A stretch of DNA of 64,000 nucleotides from Aphelocoma coerulescens (Eukaryota > Chordata > Aves > Passeriformes > Corvidae): positions 15,598,801 to 15,662,800 of the forward strand of contig NW_027184085.1 in the NCBI RefSeq assembly GCF_041296385.1, written 5' to 3'. Below are positions 21,831-33,856 of the stretch, piece after piece; position 1 is the stretch's first letter; every line of letters begins with the position of its first letter. Below the pieces are notes generated by a model. That model made no database searches. It saw nothing but the letters and a program-made list of their open reading frames with translations, and was not told the origin of the DNA. Made by a program: the position numbers and the translations under genes.

Positions 21831-24800
21831 AAATACAAAGCCTTTGATGTTACAAATCTTAGTGCACATGTTCTACCATTACTCTGCCCTCCCTGTTGTA
21901 AGAAGTGAGTCCAGGCACTGGTTTCTGCTAGTGCTTTACGACTACTTTTTGACTTTGTGCTGAGAAGTAAGACACCTATGTCCAAGGATAGGTCTAGACA
22001 TGCTTGTAGTAATAAGAAAGACCAGGCTTGCAGCTAGCTATACTTCTCTCAGCTTGAATGGGAAAACTGGGAGCTTAGACACTCAAAAAGTAAACTGAAG
22101 GAAATCAAGCTTTCCAAAGCATTTTGGGGATTGAATTTTTAGAGTTTTTCTGAACTCCCAAAGAAGATATGTCTCGGAGGACAGAGTTAGATTTTGTTAA
22201 AGAATAGAAAGTAAAACTAGAGCAGAAGTAAAGTAATAGCAGAATAATATGTATTTTTTAAGTTAAAGCCCTAAACCAAACTGTTAATTTGAAATTGAGC
22301 TATTTTAGTGTGAAAGAGAAATATAAGAGCAATAAATGCTATAAATATTATACTATGGACACCATGCTGTCAAATAAAAACCAGAAAAATGAAGGACACT
22401 GTCTGGTTCCAACTGCTGACTCCACTTTTTTTGGAATCAAACAAAAATATAATTTGTTGATATATAACAGGCCATGTGTGACAGCAGCACGATTTTCAAA
22501 GTGACTTACTTCTAAGAAACATGGGAGTGAATAAAGCAAATCAGATTCAGTGTTTAATTTAACATTTGAGAAGAAAAAAATTGGAAAAATTAATGAGGGG
22601 AAGTACAAAATGCTGGACAGAAGGAGAAGTACAGTAAAGGCATAAGGAAGTCTATCAGAGAGCAAAACATTGCAGATGTCATTCTAGTAAACGCTCTAAA
22701 TTTAGGGGAAATGAGGTATATTTTCCAACAGGAAAATCTGATTTGTTGAAACATTCCCATTCTGGACTGGTATGAAAGTATTTTCTTTTTGATGAAAAAT
22801 AAGTGTTTTACAGGAAGTTTCTGTCTCATATACTTATGGAGGACTGTAAAAACAATGTGTTGTGGGTGACTCCAATGTCTCAAAATTTTTTAATTCTTCC
22901 TTCAGTTTTGATAGCTGAAACCTGTTTTATCTAAATGCTTTCTATTAGTTAATATCTGACTAACAAAAACAGTCTTTTCAGAAACCTGAATGATGACCAA
23001 ATCTAATCCAGAATATTCTGAATGAAAATGCAGACTTTTCACTGCTAGCTATAGGTTTGGGCTGTACATCAGCACTATAAAGGCAATTTCCTGGAGCTGC
23101 ACAATTGCTGCAGAAACAATGACCCATCTTCTTTCTTTAGATAAATCTCAACCCCAAGGTAAGCCAGCTGTTGCTGGCATTGCTGTGAAAGGGGCAGGGC
23201 CATGCAGAGGAGATTACTTAGAGAACCAGGGCATTCTCTCCAAAAAGCAAACTACTGCCTCATTCTCTTCGTAGAAAGGCCTCATTCATGTCACAGTAAT
23301 GCTTGAGTTTGCTCACACTGCTGAAACACCTTTAGCCAGCTTCGGTCCAACCCTGATGTGTCAGCTGCAGAAATGGTACTACCTGTGTAAATGATCAGGG
23401 ATGGATTCAACTGTGATGTCTCCCATGTGTGTCTGCTAGGGTGGCTGGATGCATAATTTCTTGTTTCAGAGAATAGCTGAGAGCTTACTCAACGGAATAA
23501 ATGTGGTGCCCACTCCTCAGAGAGAGAAATTGCCTTCTGGACTCCACTGACTGTTTACTAGATATCCCTGGATTGCATGGGAAGCTTGGACAACTTAGCT
23601 AACCTAAATATCTGCTTAGATGTCGATACCAATAAATTGATGAGATTTACTTTACCCAAACTCATCTTTAAATTACATAAAATACATCATATGTAAACTT
23701 TAAAATTGCGTTAAGTAGAATTTGTTAATGTCTGTGTGTTTAGCCCTAGGGCTACCCATTGAACATCTTATACCATGGTTTTAAAAGCTCTTTTAAATCT
23801 TATTCTTGACAGAAGTCTTATAAAATGTTAATTTGAATCTTTCATCCTCACCTAAATCGTCATACAGATATGTTAATGAACTTTATCACAAAAAACTATG
23901 GAGTTACTCTAGTTTGAAAGTATCTCTTTAATAGCTTTACAAATACATGCCATATCTAATATTGGAATATAAAAAATACTGCTTTGTTAATTTTGGATTA
24001 TGTAACATTGAATCTGTCTGTTTGCAAGAAAACTATGCATTATGGGCTGTCATTTTATTTACATAGTGCCTATTTTAAATTGGAGTATGTTAAAACTTAC
24101 GCAGGTTTATTGCCATTTTTTCTGCAGTCTGTGAATTGTCTTCCATCCTGTGCTTCATTCCAAACTGAGCAGCCTCTGGGGAACAGTGCAGACTACTACT
24201 TTGTGTTGTCACCTAGTGTGCTGACAGGATGAAGGAAAGTGTTTGGCTCAGCCTTTCATTGGTAACATATACTGATAGACACGAGCGTGTCTCAGTCAAG
24301 CTGTTCAACATTTAAAAGTGTAATTAAATATAATCACTATCTGTATTAGGGTCGACAGTTTATGCTCTTTTTATAGTAACCTTTGTACTTTTTCTCATCA
24401 ATCACTTTTTGTTTTTCTATTAATTCATACTGCAGTGGTAATGGGAAAGGACATTTGACTCAAAATACCCTTTTTTTCTCAAATCCAAAATATGGTATTC
24501 CCATCAGAAAGTAAAATTAGCCTTTTATGTTTAGAGTCTTACCTGCTCATACCTGACAATATATGACTTCAGTATAGGAGCTCAAGGAGAGGATTACTGC
24601 ACAAGTGAGGGGGGACTGCCAGTGGGAAAATAAGTATTTATGGGATGCAGGTTGAATATTTTTAGTTGGTTCTAAACCAACTAAATATATTGGTTGGAGT
24701 ATGTGTACATGATTTGACTTTAGCTATGGTCTTGTCTGTTCTGGATATTGTGCAGTTATTTTTGTGGTTTTGTCTTTAAAGCACAAAAGCACCTAATGGA

Positions 24801-26829
24801 ATAAGATAAGAGAAAATTCGAATGCAGGGAAAACTGCATTTGCTCCATTGTCTTATTAAAAATGAAAATAAGTATTTTGTATTTCCCCTTAAGGTCCAAA
24901 TAGGCAGATCTATCCATGAGAAAAAAAAGATCCTGTCAATGAGACATTTTTATAAAGTTCCACTTACTTCTATTTCTGTGGAAGACAATGATGAAAAAAG
25001 TAAGTAGGAAGCCCCAACTTGGATCAGAGCAGATAAAAGACAGCTGGCCTATCCAGGAGATAAATTGAATTCAGCTCCTATCTGTATCAGATATGATATT
25101 AAAAACTTAAACCTGAATGCAAGGTGATGTTACTCATTGAATAAGATGAGAAGGAGCAGCAACTGATGTCTTCAGATATGCCATACTAAATACATCCAAC
25201 AAGTCCTCTAACCCTAGCGCTGACTCTAGGGAAGTTTCCGTGACTGCTGAGTATTGGGGTAATAAGGAAGACTAGATTAGGAAATGCATATCTCCCTCCA
25301 GTATTTTTCTCAGCTGGACTTAAAAACCTATTTTTTTCAGACCCTTTGTGCAATACCTGTCACTGAATTAAGACAAAGATGATCCAACAAACAACATTAA
25401 TAGGCTTAGTTCCTGTGCTAAGGAAACTAGGGTTTATAGTAAAATGCAAACAGAAAAGCCAGGGTGAAATGGCTTGCCGAAGTCATAGAGTATATGATTA
25501 AGAAATGGAAATAGGATCTTGACTTCATACTCTCCAACAATCCACTGTCAACTGAGTTGGACAGCAGTATTATTGGGTGGACTTACCCAACAGTGTTTCC
25601 TCTTAGATTCATGAATCTGAGCTAAGATCAATCCTGAAATCATGTTTTCACCTCAGAATTAGGATTTTAGGACTATCTAAACACAATGCCACCAGAAATA
25701 AATGATAACACATAGATTTTGATTGGATTACAAAGCAACAGAGCTGGCAAAACATAAACTTGAAACAACTTCTCAGTGTGGTGTTGGTGGAACCAGTGGT
25801 ATTTGTAAATCACATCAGGCTGGTCGCTGATGAATTTTTGGTGGAAGGATGGTGACATCTAGTGGTGCTGCTCTTCTCACAGCCCTTCACAACATGTCTC
25901 GAAGCACGCTGCCAGAAGTACAGCGGTGTAATTTTTCAGACTTAATTCATTCTCTTTCTGAAAGCTTTAATACTTTATGCATTATCAGCTTTTTATCGAA
26001 GTGTCCACCTCTGAAAGCTCCAAGCGTGATTGCCCCTTTTGTTGTTATACTGGAAAATAAAAGTGGTCATAAAGGAATGATTCAGCAATCTGCAAATAAA
26101 GCTGTATCATAAAACACTGCAAATACTGCGATAACAACTTAAGACTTTTCTTTCTAAACTCATGACTTTATTTCAAGAGTTACTTGCCTCAGAATGACAT
26201 GATAGGGTTTGTTTCAGTATGGCCTTAGGGAGTGATCCAGGGAGTGACTTAGTCCTCACTTAAAAAAAAAAAAAAATTGTTAAGAAAGGGTGTAACAAAT
26301 CATGCATTAGGTGCTTTTTTCTCTCTGGCTCGGTAATTATTATAGTCTAGAGATCCAACTGCAGTAGTTGAAATTAATAAGATATATTAAAAAACAACTA
26401 TCAAAAAGCCCTTAATAAAGTCTAATCTGTTCCGTCATTGAAAAAACTACTAGAAATGTGTCCTAAAGAGAAATTTGGGCAATGAAAGATAAAAGATGTA
26501 TGTAGAGAAACCAAAGTATTATCTACAACAGAAAATTGAGCAGTGCCAGGGTTGGTTTGTTTTTACTCGAGGCCAAATATACTAATTATTGACCTGCCAG
26601 ACCAGCCCATGATTTGGACTGTTTGAGGTGGCTGCTGGGCATGGGCGGAGGATTCACAATGAGCTGTAAGGGCCCCTTGGTTTGGGAGCTAAAACAGGTT
26701 CATTGATGGAGGTACACTGTCCTGTGCCAGATGCTTTACTAGAACATATGTAACCTGTTATTCTAATGTGACAGGTATCAGTGAGATGGTCTCCAGCTCC
26801 TAGCTCTTAGCCAGCATGAAAAAAGACTG
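21831..26829. other. intergenic, nothing firmly recognised
   Basis: About 5 kb of AT-rich noncoding DNA without TE signatures I can name. The parts at about 23980-24480 and 25850-26110 are low in repeats, contain several TAAT/ATTA and TGCATTAT motifs, and could be conserved noncoding elements. That cannot be judged from one sequence. Confidence 0.4.
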
Positions 26830-27705
26830 GCCCGGCTGAACAGGAAGCTTTCACAGAGACTCTGGGGGGGGCGGGAAGAGGGTTTATGACCTTTGGAAGA
26901 AGGGACAGGCAATTCAGGAAGAATATGAGGATGTCATGAGGTCATGCAGAAAGAAAATTAGAAAGGTGAAAGCCCAGCTAGAACTCCATTTGGCCACCAT
27001 GGTAACAGATAACAAAAATGTTTTAACAAATAAATCAATAACAAAAAGAAGGCCAAGGAGAGTCTCCATCCATTTTTTTTGCATGCAGAGGGAAACTTTG
27101 TCACAAGGGATGAGGAAAAGGCTGAGGTACTCAGTCCTTTTTTTGCCTCAATCCTTAACAGAAAGACCAGTTATCCTCAGGTATCCAGCCCCTTGAAGTG
27201 GTAGACAGGGATGGGGAGCAGGATAAATCTCCCGTAATCCAAAAGGCACTAGTCAGAAACTTGCTGTGCTACCTAGACAAGTGTATCATATTGGGTGGGA
27301 TCCACCTGAGGATATTTATAGACCTGGCAGAAGAGTTTGCTCTTTCCGTGACTTACCACCAGTCCTGATTAATCAGGGAGGTCCCAGATGACTGGAGGTT
27401 GGCAAATGTGATGCCCACCCACAAGAAGGGCAGGAAGATCTGGAGAAAAACAGGCCTGCCAGTCTGCCCCCAGTGCAAGGCAAGGTTATGGATCAGGTCA
27501 TCCTGAGTGCAATTTCGCATGGTGTGTAAGGGACAACCAGGGGATCAGGCCCAGCCAGACAGGTTTATGAAAGGCAGATCCTGCTTAGCCAACTTGATCT
27601 CCCTCTACAGCAGGGTGACCAACTGAGTTTATGAGGGAAAGGCTGTGAATATTGTCTGCCTGGACTTCAGTAAAGCCTTTGACACCATTTCCCACAGTTC
27701 TTTAA
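26830..27705 (+). mobile_element. CR1 LINE fragment, linker to reverse transcriptase, 3'-truncated
   Basis: Starts in the CR1 region after the endonuclease ('..LARLNRKLSQRL..'). It continues through 'KIRKVKAQLELHLA' (26936 on), the 'VTEDTEKAEVLNAFF'-like region, 'MTGGWQMxxPxxKKG' equivalents near 27390, and 'PARQVYERQILLSQLDLPLQ'-like sequence. It stops at the RT motif equivalent to 'LDFSKAFDTISHS' at 27660-27700. Multiple frameshifts and stops make it dead. It lacks both ends, and the loss of its 3' part is unusual for CR1, which normally loses the 5' part. Confidence 0.8.
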
Positions 27706-28249
27706 ATTCCACCTTCATGACACCTTTCACAAACAAACACTTCCCACCTCAGTAATACCATACTGTATTAATATTTATACATATACACATGTATACTACA
27801 TGTATATATATTCCAGCACTTGTGTTCTGCATCCATTCCTTCATTATCACACCTGAGCCAAATCTACGCATCAGTCTCCTCTTTGCATGATCTCTTGAAC
27901 ACTATAGCTGGGTCCACACATTTTCTCATAAAAGCGAATGTTTTTCACCAGCTGGATATTGTAACTGTGCAAATGATGAGCTCTCACTGTAAATGTTCAA
28001 CCATCACTTAGCTATCACAGCACCATCTAAACAGCTCTACACCTTCCAAAATGACAGTATATTATTTCCTCCAGTCAATCAATTTGTTTCTTTCAGAAAC
28101 TTTTTCTGAATAATTTCACAATAAAGATTTCTCATTTAGCTCTAAGTTATCTCACAGAGTAAAGGTTAAAATTAGATGGATTTTCTGCACATACAAAACA
28201 AACCTTGGGAAAACTGTATGCAAGGGCCTGAACAGTCCACATGTATTAC
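27706..28249. other. intergenic, nothing recognised
   Basis: AT-rich noncoding DNA with a TA/CA-rich stretch at about 27775-27812. Confidence 0.4.
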
Positions 28250-28705
28250 AGCTGGTGGTGGGGTCAGTAGCTCTGACCCAGGAAGAGGTGACTGGTCCGG
28301 AGAGATAGTCCCGAAAGGAATCGCCTTCCCGAGGCCCAGTGTCTTCCCTCAGCTGCTGGCAGAGGGGCCCTTGCAGAGGCTATCAGCTCTTTAGTGATTG
28401 TCAGCTCGTGATTCCAGCTCAGCTCTGCAGGGCACCTCCAGGCCAAACCAGACCAGAGAGAGATGAGAAGGCCCGTGTGGCTGGTTCCACACGAAGGCAG
28501 CTTTATTGTTGGTCCTCTCCGGCGAAGGGGAAAGCCAGGGACGAGCTCTCTCCCCCACAGAGCCAGAGGGCTTGCTTTTATAGGGATACAGGGGATCAGT
28601 AGGGGACCAATGGATTACAGAGGGTCTGGGACAGACCAATGGGTTACAGAAAGATCTGCATAGTGTCTCTCAAAGGATTGTGGGTCCACCTTTCCTCACC
28701 ATGAC
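28250..28705 (-). mobile_element. antisense solo ERV LTR (probable)
   Basis: On the minus strand this shows a promoter with two CCAAT boxes (plus-strand 'ccaatgg' near 28607 and 28638 lie upstream). A TATA box follows (TATAAA, plus tttata at 28577-28582), then an AATAAA signal 75 bp further on (plus tttatt at 28502-28507) and a GC-richer U5. That spacing fits a retroviral R region. The upstream end may be near 28701, where the plus strand reads ctcacca. I could not match a target duplication. No retroviral genes adjoin it. Confidence 0.5.
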
Positions 28706-31079
28706 CCAAGAAGTGGTTGCCTTTCCAGGGAGTCCTGCTGGGTGATTGCAAAATCTCTTGTCTCAGCAGAGATCCCTCCAGGGCAAGGGCTGGGCATATC
28801 CCACACACATGGAATGTCCACTATTTAGATGTTCCCCAAAATGCATGGGAATATGTGAAGTATTCTTTTGTAAGTACAACAATAGCATGAAATACTATAT
28901 AAAACTGGCTAAGAAGTCTAGTTTTCCCAAAGGATTTCTGGTTTTTTTATCTAATGGCCATCAAGGCAGTGAAACTAAGCCCTGTCAAAGCATATCTTCA
29001 AGATAAGCTTTTATCTATACAGCAGTATGAAGCCAGAGTGGTCTTAAATGTCATCACCATTCTCCACTGCCCTGCTGTAATGGCATGCAAAGCCACAGCG
29101 GGCAGAAAGTGCCTGTGCACCTTCTGAATTCCCACTTGGAAGGCTCCTTGCTTTTAAACAAGGGACTTCGTTAAATTCATCTGAATTCTACGCTTTCACA
29201 TGAGAACTGAAAGTGGAGTAACTCTGAAGTTAAATAACTTTTTTTCCTAACTAAAATGAAGCTTGGGCCAGAAACGTATTTTCCCCCTTCTTTCTTTCTG
29301 TCTCTCGCCCCCCCTTATTTCTATAGTCCTGTAACAAAGGTGCTTTGATTTTGGTTTAAGTGGGAATGAGGGCTGGTGGTGGCTGGTGGTGGGTGTGTGG
29401 TATGATCTTTGATCTATAGATGAACATAGACAACTTTAGGCCAAAAGGAATTTGTTTGAGGAACTACATTAAAATAGCAGTTGAAACACAATGCAGACTT
29501 AATTCTAATTTATGCTGTTTGGAGTGCTGTGCAGTTCTAGAAGTACTTTGATTTTGAAGGATGCATAATAGAAGACTTCATTCTGTGAATTGCATTTTAT
29601 ATTCCTACAAAAATATTTGGAAATCATATAAGAAATATGCTTTAATCCACAGATAATGATGACTGAAGACGATAATGACTTTTCCCTACTGCATGTATCT
29701 ATGCTATGAGTTGCTTTATGTTACCATCTGGCAGCTGTTGTTGTAACATACAATCTGTTTTAAAACAAGCTAAAGTCGTAAGTCATAAAATAATTAACAT
29801 CTTGATAGTTAAGACTGTGTCTATTGCAGTATGTGGAGTTTTACATGGGGAACACAGACCAATGATGTTACCTAAGCTGAAAAAGGCTGCAAAGAAAGAA
29901 AAAAAATTCTAAACATAGAAATTTCATCTGAAGCAGGCATGAAGAAGCTGACATCCTCTCCTTAGGCATTAAGTCGGTCACAGAGAGACACTGTAAGTAT
30001 AGAAATGACACTGTCTCTCCACTATGTGATCCCTGTGATCCCATTTGCGTTGTGTCTTCTGGTGAAGATTACTGAGGAAGTGTGTGCACTTCAGCAACTT
30101 CTACACTTGCACATAGGAGATACTGAGCCTGCCAGTAACTAATGTCTATGCAATCTCATCTCTGAGTGAGTACATTTAGTGTACATTATCTCATTTCTAA
30201 GTTTCAGAAACAGTATGTATTCCATCCCTTCCTATGGACTAGTTTCAGTAATATGAACCACACTACTTTCTGGACTTCAAACTGACACTCCCCAATGTCT
30301 TTCCTGTTTGAACTGAGATACAGGGCTTTTTCTAGTTTCAATTTTAGAGATTTAAGGTTGTGACACTTATTTTGGCATTTGTCCTGAACATTTTAGGCAG
30401 GGTAAGCTTCCTAATCCAGGTTCTTTTTAAGCATCCATTTAACCATTACAAAGATGCTCTGGGTTTACAGATTTAGGATCATTTGAATATTGCAGGTTAT
30501 CTCAGTAAAGAAGGAAAATAGACCCTTTTTGAACTGTCAGTTTGCTTCTTCAAACTAAGAGACCTATGGCTGCATAATATACTTTTATCAAAAGCTTATG
30601 ACAGAGCTGGCAGCAAAGCACCCGAATACATTTAACTAGACTGTCTATTGGGACATTTTATCCAAGCCCTTGCAGCTCCTACCTCAAGATGAATGATACT
30701 AGAATATATGCCAAGCAAATAAAATTAAATGGTGATGAAAAAATCGGTAGTTGAGGGATTTTAAGTGCAGGTTAAAGCATAGCACTGGTTCTTGACATCT
30801 CTTATCTAATGTTACAGTCGGTATCAGCCCTTGAATGAAGTAGGGAAGATAAAAATGGTTCTTTAAACATTCATTTACTTCATCACTTACATTAAGTTTC
30901 GTATTGAACTACTTGAGGGTTTAAAATAACGCATGCAAAAGTTGCTCACAGTATCATATGGCTGCAAGGCAGGAAATTCTGATTTGACAACATGATGAAA
31001 AAGGTTTTTAACAGTGGTAAAATGTTAGTAGTCCTGGCGTGGATAATACAGTCCCTTGTATGAATAAATGGGTTCAGTA
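28706..31079. other. intergenic, nothing recognised
   Basis: AT-rich noncoding DNA. The strip at 29367-29400 is a short GGT-rich microsatellite. No gene or TE recognised. Confidence 0.4.
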
Positions 31080-31385
31080 TGGTCACATATCCCTGAGACA
31101 AATGGAAAACTGGAGGAAATGCAAGAAAGGGCTGTTAAGATGATCAGGGAAATGGAAACCTGCCTGTGTAAGAAGAGCTTGTTTAGTCTCTGTCAATGAG
31201 GACTGAGGGTGATGCGACTGGTCTCCATCAATATTTCAGAAGGCCAACATTGAAGAGAACAAAAAGCTAATTAAACTAAAGGACAATGTTGGCAAAAAAA
31301 CAAGCAGGTATAAATTGACCGTGAATATATTTAAGGATGAAATGGAAAGAATATTTCTAAACAGCAAAGGAAACATGTTTTAAAA
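31080..31385 (+). mobile_element. degenerate CR1/L3-like 3' fragment
   Basis: Broken translation still follows the end of CR1-clade ORF2. It shows 'AVKMIREME..LCKKSLFSL', then 'ISEGQH..EQKANE'-like sequence, then 'KLTVNIFKDEMERIFLNSKG'. No octamers are left. This is one of the oldest copies in the window; CR1 versus L3 cannot be settled by eye. Confidence 0.45.
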
Positions 31386-32584
31386 GACGAGATACAGTAG
31401 CAAAATCCCCAACAACTTGTCTAAGTCTGACATGGCTGTCTGTGATCACAGAGAGATTCAGTATCTTTTCTTCGGACACATCTGGCCAATGTCCTTTATC
31501 AATCAAGAGGAAACACGCTTTTGGGTGCACTTGGAGACTGCAGTATGTGGGATAAGGAAAAGGAAGGGTGCTTGCTTTCCTAAATGGTCAGTCATCTGAC
31601 CTACGGCCTTGTCCCTTTACCCATCTGGTGAAGAGAGTGTCTGGATTCAGAATTAAAACATCCAAATTTTAAATACTTGATGCTGAACTTAGTTGCAACT
31701 GAACATTTAAATCTATCTTTTATAACACACCTTGTGAATCGTAAACTAAAGGATAGTTTTTGTTTAGCTATGGATTAACAGTAGTTTAATTTCTACTTTA
31801 CTTCCCCTTAAAGAAGACAATGGTTTTATATTCCATATTCTTTGAAAATCTCAGCCCAAACTCTGGGTTTATACCTCTGTCATTTACTCCAAAAATGCCT
31901 CTAAATTCCAAAGATTCCACCACTTCAGCAGTGATCATTAGTTCAGCAGAAAGCTAAGCAGAAGTTGAAGAAAGAAAGCCGATTATCTGGGATGTATGTA
32001 ACGTGTCTCCTGTCCCAATCCCACTCACAATTTCCACTCCCACTCCTAGCCATGCCTCACAGAAATACAGGAAAAAACAACCAATTTCCCATGACTACTG
32101 CAAATAATCAAGTTTAAAAAAGTAATGACAGAAGAAAAGTTTTAAGAATAAATATTGAACTTCATCTGTCCCCTGAAGAGAAATACCCTCAACTTTTCCA
32201 AGTATCTCTAAGATAAACATGCTGTTGCTGTGACATTCTTGTGGTGTCAGTATGCCACTTTTAGCTCATTTCATTTCACAAACAAATGCCGTAACAGATC
32301 GTATTTTAGCAGAGTTTAATTCCTTTATTAAAGCCAGACGTTGTAGACCGCGATGTCTCCGACAAGGAGTAATTTCAGTTTACACTCGGCGCTGTGGGTA
32401 CCCGCTGTCCCGCAGAGCCGGCCCTTCCCTGCAGCACAGCAGAAGGAGGCTGAGGCACCCAGGCTGGGTCGGGCTCCTCGGGCCCTGGGCCTGCGGAAAG
32501 CCCGTGCCAAGGTGTCCTTTTCTCCAGTGGAAGCAGGTGGATGCTCCGTCGCGCCTTTACAGCGAGAGACAGGACGAGAGCACA
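31386..32584. other. intergenic; GC rise from 32340
   Basis: AT-rich until about 32335, then abruptly GC-rich up to the CR1 piece at 32585. The stretch at 32235-32575 contains a reversed AATAAA (tttatt at 32324-32329) and could be a truncated antisense LTR. It may instead simply be the outer edge of the MRPS30 CpG island. No gene seen. Confidence 0.35.
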
Positions 32585-32815
32585 TAGCCTTGGCTGCGCC
32601 AGGAGAGGTTAAGTTTGAACATTAGGAGGAATTTCTTCACAGACAGGCTGATTAGATATTGGAATGGGCTCCACCGGGACGTGGTAGAGTCACCATCCCT
32701 GGGCGTGTTTAAGGAAGGACTGGGCGTGGCACTAGGTGCCAGGGTCTGTTGACATGAAGGTGTTCGGTCACAGACTGGGCTCGATGATCTCAGGGGTCTT
32801 TTCCACCCCAGTGGG
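32585..32815 (+). mobile_element. CR1 LINE 3' end next to the MRPS30 promoter
   Basis: Sense CR1 3' sequence: 'ggagaggttaagtttgaacattagg', 'aggaatttcttcacagacagg', 'ttggaatgggctccaccggga', 'ggtagagtcaccatccctgg', and 'gggctcgatgatctcaggggtcttttccaccc'. It is severely 5'-truncated and the terminal octamers are worn or absent. It ends about 375 bp before the MRPS30 start codon. Confidence 0.85.
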
Positions 32816-33189
32816 TTTTGTGGCTCCCACCGCCACACAGCCGCCGCGCCAGCGGGCTCCCCCTGGAGCGGGCCGCGGTCCCGCCGCCAGGCCCGGCACT
32901 TCCGGGCCGCCTCTCGCTGAGCATCTTGGGATCTGTAGTTCCCGCGGGGCAGAGGCAGCGCTACCGCTATTGCGCACGCGCAGAAGTCCCTCAGAGCAGC
33001 GCTGCGGGGGCGCTCGGCGCCCTCCAGGCACGTGACTCTCAAGGCCCCGCCGCTTCCTGCCCCGGCAGCCCCCGCTGCAGGAGACTCCGCTGGCCGACCG
33101 GAAAAGCGGCTTCTCACGTGGTGCCCAGAGGCCAATCAGATGCCGCGTTTTCCGGGCACCGCCCTTTCGCCTTCCTGCATTTCCGCGAG
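32816..33189 (+). promoter_or_regulatory. MRPS30: MRPS30 CpG-island promoter and 5' UTR
   Basis: CpG-dense, TATA-less sequence directly before the start codon, with a motif set typical of nuclear genes for mitochondrial proteins. It has an ETS/GABPA site (cacttccgg, 32897-32905), a ZNF143/Staf-type element on the minus strand (32920-32943, containing actacagatccca) and a perfect NRF1 site (tgcgcacgcgca, 32971-32982). It also has two CACGTG E-boxes (33029-33034 and 33115-33120), a further ETS core (ccggaa near 33099) and a CCAAT box (33132-33136). A YY1-like site overlaps the start codon (gagatggcggc). The island continues through exon 1. The exact start of transcription is not visible; the NRF1/E-box zone is the likely region. 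Confidence 0.8.
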
Positions 33190-33856
33190 ATGGCGGCGCT
33201 GGGGGCCCGGCGGCTGCTGCGGCCCGGCCGGCGCTGGTACTCGGAGACGGTGCCCGTCCCCCCCTCGCCGCCCGCCAGCCCGCTCTACCCGCCCGTGGTG
33301 GCGTCCATCACGGCCAAGAGCAAAGCGGCCAAGTCGCGACGCCTGCAGCGCTTCAAGCAGCGGGTGCACGCGGCGGCCACGGTGGAGGAGAAGCTGCGGC
33401 TGTACGGGAAGCTGCAGCGGCCCAAGTACACGGTGCACCCGCAGACCTTCGCCCTCAACGCCGACCGCTGGTACCGCAGTTTCACAAAAACCGTCTTAGT
33501 GCCGGGGATGCCCCCGAGAGCCGCGGCCGCGAAACCCCCGGTAGCGGCGGCAGGAACGACCCCCGAGGCTGGCAGCGCCCCGGAGCCGGGAGCGGAGGCG
33601 CCGGGGGCTGCGGAGGCGCCGGGGGCCGCGAAAACCCCGGAGCCCGCGGCGGGAGCGGCGGCGTATCTGGATATGGGCGAGTTGCGCTCTCTCGCCTGCG
33701 ATGCTCTCCTGCAGGAGAGCTTCTATCAGAACAAGAAGCGGCCGTTCCTCTACCGCGACCAGGATCACACGCCCGGCCCCTTCCTCACGCAGCTCGTTTC
33801 CACCCTCGCCGCTTTCCTGTCTGGTCGCAACCCACTGTTGGCTGCTTCCTCCCTCG
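33190..33856 (+). CDS. MRPS30: MRPS30 coding exon 1
   Basis: Start ATG at 33190 and donor CTCG|GTACGG after 33856, phase 1. Encodes residues 1-222 plus the first base of codon 223: targeting region, basic conserved block, Ala/Pro-rich linker and the '[12 protein letters not shown]' region. The very high GC belongs to the CpG island. Confidence 0.95.

Noticed and set aside
28264..28720. Near match of tgacccaggaagaggtg (28271 region) and tgacccaagaagtggtt (28702 region) as a target duplication
   Set aside because: Imperfect and too long for an ERV duplication, and the left copy is not followed by the TG required at that end of an antisense LTR.
32557..33135. 192-codon minus-strand frame over the MRPS30 promoter
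   Set aside because: Shadow of the CpG island and the CR1 fragment; it crosses both and has no recognisable domain.
33032..33499. Alternative plus-strand frames in MRPS30 exon 1
   Set aside because: Arg/Ser/Pro-rich out-of-frame readings of GC-rich coding sequence; only the 33190 frame matches the family and splices in phase.
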